A stretch of DNA of 7,840 bases from the NCBI RefSeq assembly GCF_009764355.1, contig NZ_LNUA01000057.1, forward strand, positions 1 through 7,840, given 5' to 3'. Both the position numbers and the translations under genes were made by a program. Positions 6,098-7,840 of the stretch are shown one piece after another (positions within the stretch are counted from its first letter, which is position 1; every line of letters starts with the position of its first letter). The notes beneath the pieces were generated by a model. The model was not told where the DNA came from, did no database searches, and was given only the letters and a program-made list of their open reading frames with translations. The stretch is from Companilactobacillus bobalius (GTDB lineage: Bacteria; Bacillota; Bacilli; Lactobacillales; Lactobacillaceae).

Positions 6098-6126
6098 AAT
6101 TAATCCGAACAGCGTTCGGATTAATT
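6098..6126. terminator. Palindrome at the right transposon junction, likely terminator
   Basis: AATTAATCCGAAC (6098-6110) and GTTCGGATTAATT (6114-6126) form a perfect 13-bp stem with an AGC loop, followed by TTTAC. It can end tet(M) transcription and also work leftward because its ends are AT-rich. The left arm starts in DNA that resembles the tet(M) downstream region of Tn916, so the palindrome lies at the plasmid-transposon join. It is not a LexA box because the spacing between GAAC and GTTC is 3, not 4. Confidence 0.6.
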
Positions 6127-6133
6127 TTACAAT

Positions 6134-6220
6134 CTACCCACCAGAATAATCTGTGGGACAGTCCCAGCCCTCACCCTTTAGCTTGGCAGCTACAGATTGT
6201 TCAAATTTATCTTCCGCTAT
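6134..6220 (-). pseudogene. Short orphan coding remnant, about 28 codons
   Basis: On the - strand an open frame from an ATA codon after an in-frame TAA (6223-6221) reads IAEDKFEQSVAAKLKGEGW, then further residues ending YSGG before TAG at 6136-6134. There is no start codon or RBS. The pattern F-E-x-x-V-x-x-x-L-x-x-x-G-W is protein-like and faintly resembles the N-terminus of type I restriction HsdR subunits, which would suit the rep-orfX-hsd order seen in some lactic plasmids. This is a guess from a short string; it may not be a gene fragment at all. Confidence 0.3.
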
Positions 6221-6252
6221 TTAACTAGTCTTCTTTTCTTTTTTAGTTGTAA

Positions 6253-6771
6253 CTATTTACCAAAACGCCACCACTTTTTAGGTTTAGGTTGTGACTCCGG
6301 GGTGCTATTTTCAGGTTCCGGTTGTTTGTCTGACGTCACTTCTTTTTCACTATTATCATGCGGTGCCATCGTTAAGGCTTTCAAGTCCTTAATTTCTGCC
6401 TTGTATTCTTCGAGCAGTTGTTTGTCCTGTAAGGCCAATCTTTGTTGCTGATCTAGTAACTTATGTAACTCTTTCTTTTCAGATTGAAATTCTGATACTA
6501 AATTTCGAAGGAATTTCACTTCATCTTGTCCATCAACCGCATCTTTTTTGTTGTCGTCAACATCATCTTTTTGTTGACGGTATCTTGTTGATGAATCGTT
6601 TGAGAACATTGCTTTAATAGCTTTTTGCCCATCAACATCAACGTAAACAGTATTGCCTTTTGTTGATGTAAATTGACGTAAATCGATTGACACATCTCTT
6701 TTTATCTTTTGCCATATAGCCTGCTTTGAAACGCCCAATTCATCAGCAAGTTCTCTAATAGTTTTAGGCAT
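6253..6771 (-). CDS. Replication-associated protein, DUF536/HTH family, 172 aa
   Basis: This is the small partner gene commonly found directly after Rep_3 initiators in lactic plasmids (orfX/RepB-accessory, DUF536). Residues 4-23 (TIRELADELGVSKQAIWQKI) form a clear helix-turn-helix. A short strand-rich part follows (about 38-55), then an acidic, lysine-rich linker (65-82), a predicted coiled coil (about 84-131, FLRNLVSEFQSEKKELHKLL) and a Pro/Glu-rich tail ending in the family-like KKWWRFGK. I chose the ATG at 6771 over the upstream in-frame TTG at 6801 because it begins at the HTH and overlaps the rep stop (ATGCCTAA, 8 bp), a translational-coupling arrangement. The likely role is copy-number or partition control; it is usually not essential for replication (family knowledge). 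Confidence 0.85.
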   Translation of the reverse strand: MPKTIRELADELGVSKQAIWQKIKRDVSIDLRQFTSTKGNTVYVDVDGQKAIKAMFSNDSSTRYRQQKDDVDDNKKDAVDGQDEVKFLRNLVSEFQSEKKELHKLLDQQQRLALQDKQLLEEYKAEIKDLKALTMAPHDNSEKEVTSDKQPEPENSTPESQPKPKKWWRFGK

Positions 6772-7699
6772 GATTTCCAAACCCCTTTCGGAGTTCAGCA
6801 AGTGCTTCTTGTCTTGCTTGATCTCTTATTTTTTTATCGTGCTCGGCCTGTTTATCAGCCAATGCTTGTTTCTCAGTAGAGCCTAAAGTTAACCCCTTAA
6901 CCTTGTCAATGGCGCGCCATTTTTCCTGCTCTGTTAATTCACCATTATGCTGAATATTAAAAAGCTTTTGACGCTCATCTTGTAATTGGCCTTGTGAGAA
7001 ATCATTGGCATCTTTCTTTTCTGGTTTCCAGGTAAACGAATAGCCAATAACTGGTTTCCCACGCCCTTTACCATATTTTTTTCTAACCGTTAATCCTCTA
7101 AACAAAGGAGTTAATTCTTCTTTAATGGGTTTTATAACAAATTTATCGACGTTAGAGGGACTATTCCAGTAACTTTTGGGCATATCTAGTAATTCAAAAA
7201 AGTCTTCTTTAGAAAAATAAGCATATCCAGTGGTTCTGAACTGTTTTAGTAACCGAAACATTGTTTTTGCGTAACTACTTTTTAAATCTCTAAACTCTGC
7301 CAACGCATAACGAACCCAACTTTCAAGCTTGTTTAAAAGGGGTAAAGCACGTTCATAAACTTTTACGTCTACATAAGGTTCTTCTGCATCTCCATCAATT
7401 TTAAATTCTGTAAACAAAACAAAAAACTCTCGAGTTAATCCACTTTTACTTCGTCTACCAAAATGTAATCCCATCATTTTTTCATAAGTTCTCTGAATGT
7501 CATCTTCAAAACGGTTATTTGCAGTAGGTTTATAAGCACTTAGCTCTTTTAATTGATCAAAAGTAAAACGAATGGTCTGATCACTCTTATCACGCATACG
7601 AGAAATAATCGAAAAAAATAAATTCATTTCAACTGGAGTAAATTTTCGAAGTGGAATGGTATTTAACTCTGGATCATATTTAATAATTTCATTTCCCAT
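6764..7699 (-). CDS. repB: Plasmid replication initiator, Rep_3 family, 311 aa
   Basis: The protein starts theta replication by binding the iterons upstream of its own gene. It has the two-winged-helix layout of Rep_3 proteins: WH1 about 10-120 (TPVEMNLFFSIISRM, then the strand FVLFTEFKID), and WH2 about 137-225 (SSYAKTMFRLLKQF, then FSKEDFFELLDMP and NVDKFVIKPIKEEL, ending VIGYSFTWKP). A charged, probably helical extension (226-311) follows. The ATG at 7699 has AGGAGG 6 nt upstream (complement of 7706-7711). It overlaps the downstream DUF536-type gene. Control: its promoter contains an inverted iteron copy, so dimers of Rep probably repress it. All expected regions are present and it looks functional. 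Confidence 0.95.
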   Translation of the reverse strand: MGNEIIKYDPELNTIPLRKFTPVEMNLFFSIISRMRDKSDQTIRFTFDQLKELSAYKPTANNRFEDDIQRTYEKMMGLHFGRRSKSGLTREFFVLFTEFKIDGDAEEPYVDVKVYERALPLLNKLESWVRYALAEFRDLKSSYAKTMFRLLKQFRTTGYAYFSKEDFFELLDMPKSYWNSPSNVDKFVIKPIKEELTPLFRGLTVRKKYGKGRGKPVIGYSFTWKPEKKDANDFSQGQLQDERQKLFNIQHNGELTEQEKWRAIDKVKGLTLGSTEKQALADKQAEHDKKIRDQARQEALAELRKGFGNHA

Positions 7700-7726
7700 G
7701 CTGTACCTCCTAATGATTACAAATTA

Positions 7727-7755
7727 ATTTTAGATTATGTTTATCAAGTAGTCAA
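7727..7755 (-). promoter_or_regulatory. rep promoter
   Basis: On the - strand TTGACT (7755-7750) and TAAAAT (7732-7727) are spaced by exactly 17 nt. They lie about 30 nt upstream of the rep start codon. Both hexamers are close to consensus, so the promoter should be strong unless repressed. Confidence 0.8.
7738..7751. promoter_or_regulatory. Rep operator (inverted iteron copy)
   Basis: TGTTTATCAAGTAG is the exact reverse complement of the first 14 bases of the iterons (CTACTTGATAAACA). It fills the spacer of the rep promoter and touches the -35 hexamer. With iteron 1 it makes a 14-bp inverted repeat with a 14-bp spacer (7738-7779). This is the standard place for autorepression by Rep in iteron plasmids. 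Confidence 0.75.
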
Positions 7756-7765
7756 CTTTATAGTT

Positions 7766-7825
7766 CTACTTGATAAACAGACAAAACCTACTTGATAAAC
7801 AGACAAAACCTACTTGATAAACAGA
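7766..7825. repeat. 22-bp iterons (replication origin)
   Basis: Direct repeats start at 7766, 7788 and 7810 with a 22-bp period. The first two are identical (CTACTTGATAAACAGA followed by CAAAAC). The third keeps the first 16 bases and then diverges (TTCAAG). These are the binding sites of the Rep_3 initiator and mark the theta origin. An AT-rich unwinding region and more iterons may lie beyond the right edge; 7826-7840 shows nothing further. Confidence 0.9.
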
Positions 7826-7840
7826 TTCAAGAGGGGTCTA

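Larger units (their letters stand above)
6028..6252. other. Junction region between tet(M) and the replication module
   Basis: The first 70 or so bases (6028 to about 6103) look like the tet(M) downstream flank of Tn916-family elements. Then come the palindrome at 6098-6126 and the short remnant at 6134-6220. The final stretch to 6252 is pyrimidine-rich and has no clear terminator for the rep operon on the - strand. The transposon's next genes are absent. Confidence 0.5.

Noticed and set aside
2401..6108. TAATCCGA at 2401-2408 and 6101-6108 as a possible target duplication around the inserted segment.
   Set aside because: The left copy is about 690 bp from the apparent orf13 junction, an 8-base match is weak evidence, and no terminal inverted repeats accompany it.
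6098..6126. Possible second LexA box in CGAACAGCGTTCG.
   Set aside because: The spacing between GAAC and GTTC is three bases instead of four, and the symmetry extends to 13 bp, so a terminator or junction palindrome fits better.
6197..6451. An 84-codon + strand frame rich in Ser, Cys and Leu opposite the DUF536-type gene.
   Set aside because: It is the antisense shadow of the coiled-coil gene, with no ribosome site or promoter.

Overview
The window looks like part of a composite resistance plasmid from a lactic acid bacterium, most likely Lactobacillus sensu lato (for example a Lactiplantibacillus plantarum-type host). The reasons are AT-rich DNA, strong AGGAGG ribosome sites, a Rep_3 initiator with upstream iterons followed by an overlapping DUF536-type partner gene, a PemIK/MazEF toxin-antitoxin pair, a small tyrosine recombinase, oriT-like DNA, and a tet(M) segment of the Tn916/Tn5801 family. 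From memory, tet(M) plasmids of composite structure such as pMD5057 are known from L. plantarum. I could not compare sequences, so identity with any of them is not claimed.

Layout. 1-350 has no gene but holds a dense set of hairpins, including a rightward terminator. 375-569 (-) is an unrecognised 64-aa protein with its own RBS and terminator. 739-884 carries two facing copies of an inverted repeat followed by TAAGTGCGCATT, which resembles two opposed MOBQ/IncQ-type oriT cores. 949-1536 (-) is a tyrosine recombinase with all catalytic residues. It is transcribed away from 1614-2224 (+), a MazE/PemI antitoxin and MazF/PemK toxin operon, from overlapping back-to-back promoters. Two terminators (2256-2300 and 2361-2391) isolate that operon. 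2510-3109 (+) is an unknown polytopic membrane protein behind a promoter with a perfect Gram-positive LexA (SOS) box; its last codons run into transposon DNA.

From about 3090 to about 6103 the DNA is a fragment of a Tn916/Tn5801-family element: the 3' two-thirds of orf13 (TcpC-like), its terminator, the tet(M) promoter, the attenuator leader with leader peptides, and intact tet(M) (4108-6027, 639 aa). No integrase, excisionase or regulator of the transposon is present, so the resistance gene here depends on the plasmid for movement. At 6098-6126 a 13-bp-stem palindrome marks the right junction, followed by a short orphan coding remnant (6134-6220, -).

6253-7699 (-) is the replication module: the Rep_3 initiator (7699-6764) overlaps the HTH plus coiled-coil DUF536-type partner (6771-6253) by 8 bp. 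Upstream lie a consensus promoter with an inverted iteron in its spacer (probable autoregulation) and 22-bp iterons at 7766-7825 (the origin), which may continue beyond the window.

Together: Rep and iterons replicate the plasmid, the toxin-antitoxin pair stabilises it, the recombinase probably resolves multimers or acts on a nearby site, the oriT-like region could let it be mobilised by a relaxase encoded elsewhere, and tet(M) is the selectable cargo.
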